Below, piece after piece: positions 55,640 through 64,000 of a stretch of 64,000 nucleotides of DNA. Where the stretch lies: contig OY986438.1 in the NCBI GenBank assembly GCA_963920525.1, forward strand, positions 51,487,253 through 51,551,252, read 5' to 3'. This DNA is from Dichetophora obliterata (lineage: Eukaryota; Arthropoda; Insecta; Diptera; Sciomyzidae). The translations under genes were made by a program, and so were the position numbers. Each line of letters starts with the position of its first letter. Position 1 is the first letter of the stretch. Below the pieces are notes generated by a model. The model had not been told where the DNA came from and searched no databases. It worked only from the letters and a program-made list of their open reading frames with translations.

Positions 55640-56215
55640 ATAATCAGCTTATAATCAGCCCCGTAGTCTTGAAGATATAGGATTTTTTTTTATTTGTGGG
55701 CGGTAAAAGGGTGTTGTGATACCATTTTTTTCCCTGAACTTACTTAAAGGAAATTAACTGCCAAAATTTTAGCTCAATCAACCATGTAGTTTTGGAGATA
55801 TATCATTTTTATTGATTTTTTGGCGGTAAAAGGGGGTGTGGCCAAATGTTTTCCATAAACCCATGCTTTATTTGATGAAACTTTACTGTTTAAATTTCAG
55901 CTGAATCAGCCCCGTAGTTTTAGAGATATAGCATTTTTATGGATTTTTGGACGGTCAAAGGGGGAGTAGCAAAAATTTTTCTTAATCATCCTCTACTCAA
56001 AGGAAATTTACTGACAAAGTTTCAGCTGAATCGGCCCAGTAGTTTTAGAGATATAGCAATTTTATGGATTTGTGGGCGGTAAAAGGGGGAGTGGAAATTT
56101 TTTTATCCTAATATTGCATTGTCGCCGGACTTACATATGTATGCTAAATTTCAGCTTAATCCAATTCTAACAACTTGTAGAAAAATGGCTTGCCAGTTTT
56201 GAGGACATACATACG

Positions 56216-56890
56216 AATGAAGCAAGTTAAATAAAAGATTATAAAAAGTTGGCAGCTGTTGTAAACTCAAAACTTGATTAGCGTTATTTTAAACGTTACA
56301 GTGTGTTTGGGCCGCATAATATAATTTGAATAACATTATTTTGTTTTAGAACAATTTTTTGAACAATTGTTTTTGTTCTTAGATTAGTTAAAATGAAAAC
56401 ATAATTATATGTTGTGTAATATGTGTAAGAGTAAAAGTAAAATATATTATCGTATATTTGTAATAGGTAATAGAAATATAATGTGTGTGAGTGAGTAAAC
56501 TTAAATACTAAAAATATTAACATAATCATATGTTCCTTTATTTGTGTAGGAGTAAAAGTAAAGTAGAATATCATTAATTGTTTGAATATTATATCAATAT
56601 AATACAGTAAAAATAAAATAAGGTGATTCATACCGCAAAGATGTATATCCTATTACTTAGTTTAAATATATGTTTATTGTGGTTTGTTTTAATGTTATAT
56701 TGCTTAATGTTATTTAAATGTAATATAATTATTCATCATTCATTAAGTAAAGGTGTATATTCTACGTGCTCCTTTCGCGAACAGGTTTCCTTTCATCGAA
56801 AAGCATTGTTAACCAAATATTATCTGGATGGGCGAAAAATTCATGGTTTTTGATTGTTTTGTTTACAATTTCTCTAAGATTTATTGGTAA
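56216..56890. other. No gene recognised
   Basis: This is AT-rich DNA. Two related phrases (ATGTGTAAGAGTAAAAGTA at about 56419 and TTGTGTAGGAGTAAAAGTA at about 56542) show a local duplication of about 120 bp. The long Tyr/Phe/Ile-rich minus frame is a composition effect. Confidence 0.35.
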
Positions 56891-56904
56891 AAATAGCGTT
56901 GACT

Positions 56905-57462
56905 TTATAAATGCATAAAAAGTTCACTGCTATACTCCACTGAATTATAAAATTGCACATGAAAATAAATCCGTACATAAACTTTCATAATAAAATTGGC
57001 TAGTATTTTTAGATTTGTTGAAGATAATGTAGTTGCAACATAAAGGCGCAAAAGTCTGCAGGCTTTTGTTAACCATCGAGAAAGAACAATTTGTCTCAGT
57101 TTCATGCTGGCTACATCTTCTGGACACGAACCTTCCGATACAGCTTTTTGATACAGATATAAAACGTCTGTAGAAAGACTTTTTTCATCACTACTGTCCA
57201 AAGGTGGAGGCAAATTCCCCAATGAAATCGGTTCAAAATCAGGTAGAGCCTGCAACTAATGTTTTTTTTCTTTACAAGATAATTACAAAAAAACGTTGTT
57301 GTAACAACTGCATGCGTTTGCGGAAGGCGTTTGCTGGTCTCAATTAATCTCGTCAAAATCCTACTAGCAGTACGTGGTCCATTTGTAGTAGATTTTTCCA
57401 AAGCATTGAAGTAACCATCTTCTTTCAACACTCGATCAGTACCATCCACCATTATCCCTTAC
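56905..57462 (-). pseudogene. Unnamed repeat-associated gene, C-terminal part
   Basis: The minus strand reads LEKSTTNGPRTASRILTRLI, then after a frameshift near 57260 ALPDFEPISLGNLPPPLDSS, EKSLSTDVLYLYQKAVSEGS, RQIVLSRWLTKACRLLRLYV and LKILANFIMKVYVRIYFH. The motifs FEPI, LSTDxxYLY and SRWLTxAxRxLRLYV define a multicopy ORF family I know from arthropod and cnidarian genomes, without an agreed function. The N-terminal part is on the far side of a LINE, at 60108-60575. Confidence 0.6.
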
Positions 57463-57544
57463 CTTATCATATTACATTGATATAAAAAATACACATTTCG
57501 AGCACTCGTACAGCTTTAACTTTCGGAAAACTGATTTTGTAAAC

Positions 57545-59599
57545 TAGAAATTTTATTCAGTAGAATCGATTTCCAACATCTCTTCGATAATGCTTATGAA
57601 AGCGTTGATACTGCAGTTGCTCACTTCTATGACATAATTTTCGACTGCTTCACACATTCTGTCCCCTTCACCAAGCAGAAAAACTTTTCGTCATGTCCTT
57701 CCTGGTACAATAAGGAACTACGTGTACTCCGCAACAAAAGGAACAAACTATGGCGCGCATATTTAATTTCTCGTTCTCCTCTTGATCTCACAAATTATCT
57801 TCACGCCTTTAACCTTTTTTTCCGCACTCTGTGAAACGCTATACGAGTCTTATCTTGCTCATATTCAAACTAAATTGCTGTCGGATCCTAAAAGCTTCTA
57901 CAAGTTAATAAACACTAAAAGAAAATCTGACAACTACCCATCTACCCTTACTTTTTTGGACATTTCCTCAGACAACCCGGAAATAATTGCAAACCTATTT
58001 GCAAATTTTTTCAGTCAGTCATACACTAATCATAACAACGAACTAGACTACGAGTATTTTTCTTTGTTAAGGGACTGTCCTCAAACGTTGCTAACTTCTG
58101 TTGATATTACACTAGCTGATGTGTTAGAAAAGATAAATAATCTGAAGGACGATTATTCTCCAGGACCCGATGGCTTGCCTGCTATTGTTATAAAAAAATT
58201 CGCGGACGTGTTGGCTCATCCCCTATTGGCTCTTTTTCAACTTTCTATTTCTAATTCCGTTTTTCCTAAGTTGTGGAAGAGCTCATACATAATACCTCTG
58301 CATAAGAAAGGACCAAGAAACGATATTTCCAATTACAGACCTATTGCAAAACTTTCATGTACTCCAAAAATGTTTGAAAGCATTATTTATGACATTCTCT
58401 TTTTCCATTGCAAATCTATTTATCCTCCCAGCCAACACGGCTTCCTCAAAGGAAGATCGACTACCACTAACCTTGCAGAATTTGTTTCAAACGCTCTATG
58501 CTTGTTGGAAAGCGGGTACGAAGTTGATGTAGTGTCTACCGACTTTAGTAAAGCGTTCGACAAAATCTCACACACTATCATTCTTCTTAAGCTTAAAGCC
58601 TTTGATTTTCCATCACTCTTTATATCTTGGATTAAATCATATCTCGAAGAACGCCGTTATAATGTCATCTTTAGATTTTCCAATTCAGATTCTTTTTCAG
58701 CTACCTCTGGTGTCCCACAAGGTAGTCACCTTGGTCCTTTGTTGTTTGTCTTAACAATCTCTGATGTAGATGGCATCATCAAAGAATCCAATTTCTCTGT
58801 GTATGCTGATGACATGAAAATCTATCGGCGCATACAAACTAACGACGATTCTCACTATCTTCAAGAAGATCTAGTTAGTTTTTCCACATGGTGTCAAAAA
58901 AATCGTCTAGAGCTCAACGTTAGTAAATGTCAAGCTATTACATATTCACGCAAGCGTCTCCAGCTTCCCCCAAGAATATATTACTTACTCGGCAAGCCAG
59001 TTCCTCCTGTAAGCTTTTTAAGGGACTTAGGTGTAATATGTGACAAGGAACTTAATTTTAGGTCTCATATTGATAATATCATTAGTAGAGCCAATTCTGC
59101 ACTGGGTTTTGTGAAACACTGGTCCAGAGAATTCTCCAACCCTTACGTTACTAAATCTCTCTACCTTACCTTTGTTAGACCCATCCTCGAATATGCCAGC
59201 CAGGTTTGGTCTCCTATCTACAACATCCATTCTGTGCCAATCGAAGCCGTTCAGCGAAGATTCATTAGGTTCGCACTACGCGGTCTTCCCGGTTCTGACA
59301 GTTTCAACTTACCTCCTTATGCAGACCGCCTGAAGTTGATTAACATGCAATCTCTTGCAAAACGAAGAGAAGTTGCAGATGTACTCTTCATTCATCAACT
59401 TGTATGCGGTACCATTAACTGCCCTGCACTACTCCAATTAATATCCTTTAATACCAACCCACGTAACCTTAGGTCTATTCCTTTCTTCCACCTCAACTTC
59501 AATCGTACCGACTATGGTTGCAGTGAACCTGTAACCAGGATGCTTCGTGTAACCAACAATTTGATCAGCGAATTTGATTTTCATCTGAGCAGATCTTGA
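57545..59599 (+). pseudogene. LINE reverse transcriptase, about 600 open codons
   Basis: The linker (SRIDFQHLFDNAYESVDTAV, SSCPSWYNKELRVLRNKRNK) is out of frame by one base at a T run near 57815. From there 59599 is reached without a stop. The RT shows YSPGPDGLPAIVIKKF, WKSSYIIPLHKKGPRNDISN then YRPIAKLS, QHGFLKGRSTTTNL, STDFSKAFDKISH, SGVPQGSHLGPLLFVL, SVYADDMKIY (catalytic YADD), NRLELNVSKCQAITYSRKRL, FLRDLGVICDKELNF, TFVRPILEYASQVWSPIYN and IEAVQRRFIRFALRGLPG. The group is CR1/Jockey-like. It lacks the endonuclease because of 5' truncation. The enzyme core could be intact, but the copy cannot move by itself. Confidence 0.88.
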
Positions 59600-59784
59600 C
59601 TCCGAAATGCCCTTCTAAACTCCAACGCCACTTCTTCTTAACTCCAACGCCATTTTTCCCCCTCTATAATTTTTTTCTTACAATTAAGATATGATAAATA
59701 TTCCCTGTTAATTATTGTTAGTTCCCTTTATTACTTTTCTCTCCGTATTTCCCTTTTGACGTATTCTTATAATTACGTTTTTCT

Positions 59785-59805
59785 GGTGGGCGGATTACGC
59801 CCACC
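59785..59805 (+). other. Perfect 8-bp stem-loop in LINE 3' UTR
   Basis: GGTGGGCG (59785-59792), loop GATTA, CGCCCACC (59798-59805). It lies 60 bp before the tail. Conserved 3' hairpins are used by some LINE reverse transcriptases to recognise their own RNA. Confidence 0.6.
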
Positions 59806-59868
59806 ACGAATTGGATATCTTTCGAACAATAAAACAAGGGAAGGAGAGAAAAAAAATAAATAAATAAA

Positions 59869-59960
59869 CCCTGTTAGAATAAGTTAAGACCCTGTTAGAA
59901 TAAGATTAGTTCTTAGTTAATCAGCTTGTATTAAGCTTAACGAATAAATAAATAAATAAA
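59869..59960 (+). repeat. Second LINE-type tail with 20-bp duplication
   Basis: CCCTGTTAGAATAAG occurs twice (59869 and 59890). It is followed by TTAGTTAATCAGCTTGTATT and a tail GAATAAATAAATAAATAAA ending near 59959. A second 3' tail directly after the first suggests either a short 5'-truncated LINE 3' end inserted next to it or an alternative 3' end of the same element. Confidence 0.5.
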
Positions 59961-60107
59961 TGGCGTAGCGGAAGTTCGTTAAAATGAAACAAACAAACCA
60001 ATCTAACAACTTTCACTTTATTCTATTTTCAGTTTCAGTATTGGTGGGTTTTCTATCGCAGCAAACTCCTATCATGCTAAGCGATAAATTTTTTCCTTTA
60101 AAAACTC

Positions 60108-60575
60108 TCATAATTGCCTTTGTTTAGTATTTGAGTCCTCAGCGTTAACTTTTATGAGACCCAACAATTTGCGTCCCGGCTCTTTAAGAATCACTATATG
60201 AGACTCTTTTTCTAGTCTCGGATGGTATTTTTTATTAATTTCTTCCCGTGTCAGTGCGGAAATTGTTCTGGAATCAAAAGAAAACGACAGTAAAGCTGAA
60301 CCATTCTGCTGCATACGACGAACATACTCCCCGTTTTTCATTTTTTTGCGAGCTACTTTGGATTTATCCATAATAATTGGTTTCCCGTTTTCATCAGCAA
60401 GGCCAATGCCTTTAAATAAAGCTGCAGCTAAGCACGAGGCAACACTGTCTGAAATGGCAAATATATCACACATCAAAGCGAAATGAATTGTGTCGTATCT
60501 TTTAGCGTAAGGTTCCGTTTTGGGTTCATACGTCCATGTGTGCAGAGTCGGGCCTATACGAAGGATCTAAGCTAG
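60108..60575 (-). pseudogene. Unnamed repeat-associated gene, N-terminal part
   Basis: The minus-strand frame reads RIGPTLHTWTYEPKTEPYAK, RYDTIHFALMCDIFAISDSV, ASCLAAALFKGIGLADENGK, IIMDKSKVARKKMKNGEYV and LEKESHIVILKEPGRKLLGL, ending at 60108. The layout (a differentiation of the type GVSDRAxAxIAxxVL, then I-D-K-x-K-x-x-R-x-x) fits the N-terminal half of the same family as 56905-57462. The open frame extends upstream of any ATG, so the true start is not seen. It is separated from its partner by the LINE. Confidence 0.55.
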
Positions 60576-61189
60576 CTGGGAGTTGGCTTGAGTGTTGGTC
60601 TACGATACTTAGTAAGCATTCAGAAAGCATGTTAATCATGAACGCTTTGAAGTGATCAGAAATTAATCCATAGGAGCATGGCATTGTTTTTTTGCCCCTA
60701 AATTTTCAGACATAGAATACACCATTCAACGTTACTTATCAATTACTTATTGAGAAATGTGTTAGGCATTTTTTAAATGGTTTTTCTATTTATCAATGTA
60801 ATATTTACTTTGTTACGAATTTGAATTTTTTGCAATTTGCAATTATCGGAGAAATTATACGACAAATGTGTATGAGTGTGGTTTTTTGTTTTTCGCGATC
60901 CACTTAAGAAAAAATTATACTTTGAAACATCACGATAAGTTGACAAATTCAATTCATTAACTTGGTATGCAAATGACACTTGCATTCTGATTAGTTAGAA
61001 ACAGGGAACTTGACCCTGAAGCCATGGCAAACACCTCTATTTCCGGACTGGACGAATCAATTGGCATCGCTGATATTTTCATAAATTCCCATTATTTATT
61101 TAAAAAAGTTTTTATGAAAACGAAATGAAATCACGCTTACTTTTTTAACATTTACTTAAAAGTACTCTAATTGAAATTGTCATGTCTCT
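60576..61189. other. No gene recognised
   Basis: This is AT-rich spacer. A small inverted pair (GTGTATGAGTGTGG.. and short AT words) has no clear meaning. Confidence 0.3.
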
Positions 61190-61510
61190 CGACGGGAGCT
61201 AGGTTTTAATTTTAGACCCCTATTTGCAGATGTGAGGAGGAGGTAGAAAACGTTTAGCACCTCCTCTGCGAGTGTCCGGCTCTAGCTAAAAGGAGAATGG
61301 CAACTCTGGGCCTTCCCTTTTTAAATGGACTTGCCGAAGTCTCATGCCTGGAAATCAAGCATATCCTAAATTCATTATCCGCTCGAACTGGTTTGAGGAG
61401 GGAAATCTCTACTAGGTTTTAAAGAGATCATGTGGTATCACAACGGGCCTGCACTGGCCTAACTGTACGAGTCGTCTATTGGCTCAGTCACCATTACCTA
61501 ATCAACCTAG
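61190..61510 (+). pseudogene. LINE 3' fragment: C-terminal Cys motif and 3' UTR
   Basis: The plus strand reads RCEEEVENV, stop, HLLCECPALAKRRMATLGLP and FLNGLAEVSCLEIKHILNSL. The C-x-x-[EG]-E-E..HLLCxCPAL motif is the zinc-knuckle-like end of LINE ORF2 proteins that carry RNase H, the same group as 43085-44310 but a later part of the protein. The following GGTATCACAACGGGCCTGCA then CTGGCCTAACTG is a usual 3' UTR for that group. Confidence 0.6.
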
Positions 61511-64000
61511 ACCCCTATTTTCTTGGGAAAGTTTTCTTAGAATTTTGTGTATATTTTGTTTTTGCTATACGCCTTTCGCTTTTTTTCTCACTCGAAAAAT
61601 TTGACCCACCTTAGTGTGTATTTTTACTACAGCTATAGCAACTAAAGTGTTGATTACAACTATTCTTGTAAATTTTAACAAAAACTGGATAGACTCTGGT
61701 TTAGGCTCTTTAGAGTGTGCATATCCTGAAAATAAGTACGGGACCTTTACTTACTACCTTCTTATTGATTAAAATTTGTTCAGGAAAGAAAAAGAGTTGA
61801 GGTTTCCTAAAACTCTAATCATTTTTTTCTAAATCAATAAAAATGGTGAACTTTCAACTAAGACCTTTTTTAGAGCACTTATGTTGTTTTTCAAAGGCAT
61901 ATTCAAAGCCGCTTTGTATCTCGACTAACTTCAGAAACAGAGCTTTTCGTTAATCTTACCACGTAATAAACAGGATTGTCATAATAATAATTGCCCATAA
62001 ACATTATTTTCTACATAAATAAGCAAGCACAATATTTGAGCTCTAGAATGCAGATAGTACAATATTTCGTCACCCGGCGGGAATAAAATTGTGAAGCAAA
62101 CATTAATTTGCTCTCCTTTGGGAGGAAAAGCATAAAAGAGCTTTTCAGGCTACAGAGAGAAAATTAATGAGGTTATGTGAAGAGCAGAAAAACTCCGCAC
62201 ACACAGACAATCATACATAAATAATAAATACATGAAAACGGGAATTATCTACACTCTAGTAGTCGGCTGTCTGCATTTCTGCACAAATGTCTGTCTAAGT
62301 TCCAGTAAGAACTTTAAAACTTTAATAACGCATATATTTACCACATCATCGTCATCATCATCATCGCGTGGTACTGTTTTGAGTCTGTGCTCGCTTCATT
62401 TATTAGATTGTCGTGTCATCGCAAAGAATTTACGAAAATCCTCTTTCGAGTGAGTAACACTGACTGCATTCTTCTTACACTCGTCTGTGCGCCACATAGA
62501 CACAAACATTCACACCTCCACCAACACCAACACCAACACATAATTACAAAAAGGTGCCCTCAGGTTGTGGGATTTTTTGCGCTTCCTACGCTTGCAGGCG
62601 CCCAGTTGACAGTCATTACATTGTCGCAGGATATTGTAACGGTATTTTAGTTGTCACTTCCTATATATGATAAATAGGATAAAGTGCATGGAAAGGAGCA
62701 AGTAAAGCTGGCAAATGTGTCTTGTGAAAAAAACAGAAAAAGTGTGCGTGTGGCTGTGTGAGATCGTGTTCATGTGTGGGTGTGTGTGAATGAAAGTGGA
62801 AAATCGTTGGAATGGTTGTAATTAAGTTTTCATTTAATAAAGTGAATTTGCTTGTTGAGGATTTTCACCACACCACAGCAACAAAGTTACGTGGCAAACG
62901 AAAAAGTGCAAAAATTAATTCAATAGATATATTTGGAGAGATAGGAAAGGAGAATGTAAAAGTTTTGATTATACATTAAAATTCTTGGTATCGTCAGTCA
63001 TCCTGAAACTTTTTGAAAATTTCAAAAGCTCTTGAAATTTTCTCACACTCAAACAAAGTTTCATGAAAGTACAATCGTTGTAAAAATATATCCGACCTTA
63101 ATTTAAATATCGATTTGTCTAGTAAGCGCTTCTAAAATTAGTTTGCTTGTCTTAAATTTCACTAAATTTCAAACGAATTTCACTTTTTATACCCATTATG
63201 TCTTATTTGCATATAAGAGGCATAACAATATAATTTATATCCACTAACATATCCATATATTTCAGATATCATGCTAAGGATACATTTCGATATTTATGTT
63301 GAGTTCAAAATTGAGGTCATTCAATATCCGCATGCAATATCCTTATATATGTTGCCTGTCTCCTGACCCTTTGGAAAAGCATAAAACTGTCTCTGCATAG
63401 TCATTAAAATTATCATATCGTTGTAGTGGAAGAAAACTTGCGACCGAAGTATGATTTGTGATAAAGCAGAGACCATACAATGTAGTATGTATAAAGTTTC
63501 ATGCGCCATATTAAAAAGTCCAACTCGTATACCATAAGTTTACGTTATAAAAATAATAATAATAAAATAAAAACCCTTTTGCATGACAAACCGTTATGTA
63601 TGCATATTATAAGTGCTTCTGATTTTTTGCCTTATTTGCGCTTTTCCTTTTATTTTTTCATATATCTTGCAGATTTGGGTCAAAAGCTATTGGTTCGTTG
63701 ACCGCAATGTCAAATGAAAATTAATATACGAGTACTTGAAACAGCATAAGGTGGCAACGCCTTCTCGACTGCATTGTGTAAATGTAGAAAATATCAAAAC
63801 ATAAGCGGCAGAAAAATCATTTTGAAGTGTGCTTGCGTGTCTTAACGCCATCGGGAGCAGCGTCATTAAGGAACCATTCTGCTGAAGGGGTTAATACTAG
63901 TAAAAATGTTTTGCCCAACGGTAACATAAAATGAGTCAATATTAAAGCCATAAAGCGTGTGATGAGAGATTTTTTCTGAAAAATATTTTTATTTAAGGGG
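61511..64000. other. Unannotated end of window
   Basis: There are low-complexity tracts: ATCATCGTCATCATCATCAT at about 62345, CACCAACACCAACACC at about 62518, and GTGTGTG runs at 62740-62790. The mildly less AT-rich stretch 62090-62900 could be promoter or 5' UTR DNA of a neighbouring gene, but I see no start codon with convincing coding sequence, no splice-linked exon and no TE end. Confidence 0.3.

Larger units (their letters stand above)
54567..56215 (+). repeat. 125-bp tandem repeat block
   Basis: Units with GAGATATAGCATTTTTATTG then ATTTGTGGGCGGTAAAAGG and CTGAATCAGCCCCGTAGTTT start near 54569, 54695, 55671, 55795, 55923 and 56048. Both partial ends carry ACATACATAC runs and GAAGCAAGTT. 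A hAT element (54829-55639) interrupts the array after the second unit. Confidence 0.75.
57490..59868 (+). mobile_element. 5'-truncated, least decayed LINE of the window
   Basis: Coding runs from the endonuclease-RT linker to the normal RT C-terminus. A 270-bp 3' UTR follows, with a hairpin (59785-59805) and a tail AAAAAAAATAAATAAATAAA ending at 59868. It was inserted in a minus-strand gene whose two halves flank it (60108-60575 and 56905-57462). Confidence 0.85.

Noticed and set aside
62232..62650. Ser-rich frames of 73 and 87 codons
   Set aside because: They come from ATC and CACCAA simple repeats. The apparent signal peptide at 62232 has no further support.

Overview
This is AT-rich nuclear DNA from an insect, most likely a higher (cyclorrhaphan) fly such as a tephritid or muscoid. 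The case rests on very short GT-AG introns (59 and 72 bp), an insect-type ribosomal protein L5 relic, and a dense, nested load of insect transposable-element families. Nothing suggests a prokaryotic or organellar origin: there are no operons, ribosome binding sites or CRISPR arrays. The genus cannot be fixed from sequence alone.

Layout, 1-19.7 kb. A three-exon gene for a secreted or ER protein lies at 396-1336 (+) but carries frame breaks. It is followed by a foldback element (1.45-2.3 kb), an RpL5 pseudogene on the minus strand (2843-3706) split by a MITE with a clean 5-bp duplication, more MITEs (4.7-5.9 kb), and repeats built from blocks containing GTGCCACGCCC (6.75-8.97 kb). Next come a LINE 3' fragment (9.67-10.54 kb), an internally deleted pogo-like transposon (10541-11807), a hAT element (13853-15062), and a 1.4-kb segment holding a fully conserved hammerhead ribozyme (16184-16245), as found in Penelope-like elements.

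Layout, 19.7-44.3 kb. A nearly full-length but decayed two-ORF LINE (19.7-23.9 kb, minus) abuts a second truncated LINE (23.9-25.5 kb, plus). From 27034 to 35068 lies an 8-kb inverted-repeat complex with matching CAGGGACCG ends, containing nested hairpins and a dead Tc1 element. A candidate two-exon gene end sits at 37.58-37.87 kb (minus). An almost complete but inactive pogo/Tigger-like transposon (39353-42425) and a LINE fragment with RNase H (43.1-44.3 kb) follow.

Layout, 44.3-64 kb. A 1.36-kb long-arm foldback (45398-46759) sits between arrays of GATTAC palindromes. A transposase-like ORF is split by a hAT MITE with a perfect 8-bp duplication (48833-49246). Then come a LINE 3' fragment, the C-terminus of a Helentron (helicase joined to an AP-type endonuclease, 52.0-53.2 kb), further hAT-like elements, and the least decayed element of the window, a 5'-truncated LINE with about 600 open RT codons (57.5-59.9 kb). 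That LINE splits an unnamed arthropod repeat-associated gene. A last LINE fragment lies at 61.2 kb, and the final 2.5 kb are unannotated.

There is no host pathway here. The region is a transposon graveyard in which insertions can be ordered by nesting. The most unusual items are the hammerhead ribozyme, the two large foldback structures, the Helentron endonuclease fusion, and two related pogo-like families sharing a C-terminal cysteine module. Boundaries of decayed elements are approximate unless a target-site duplication is stated.
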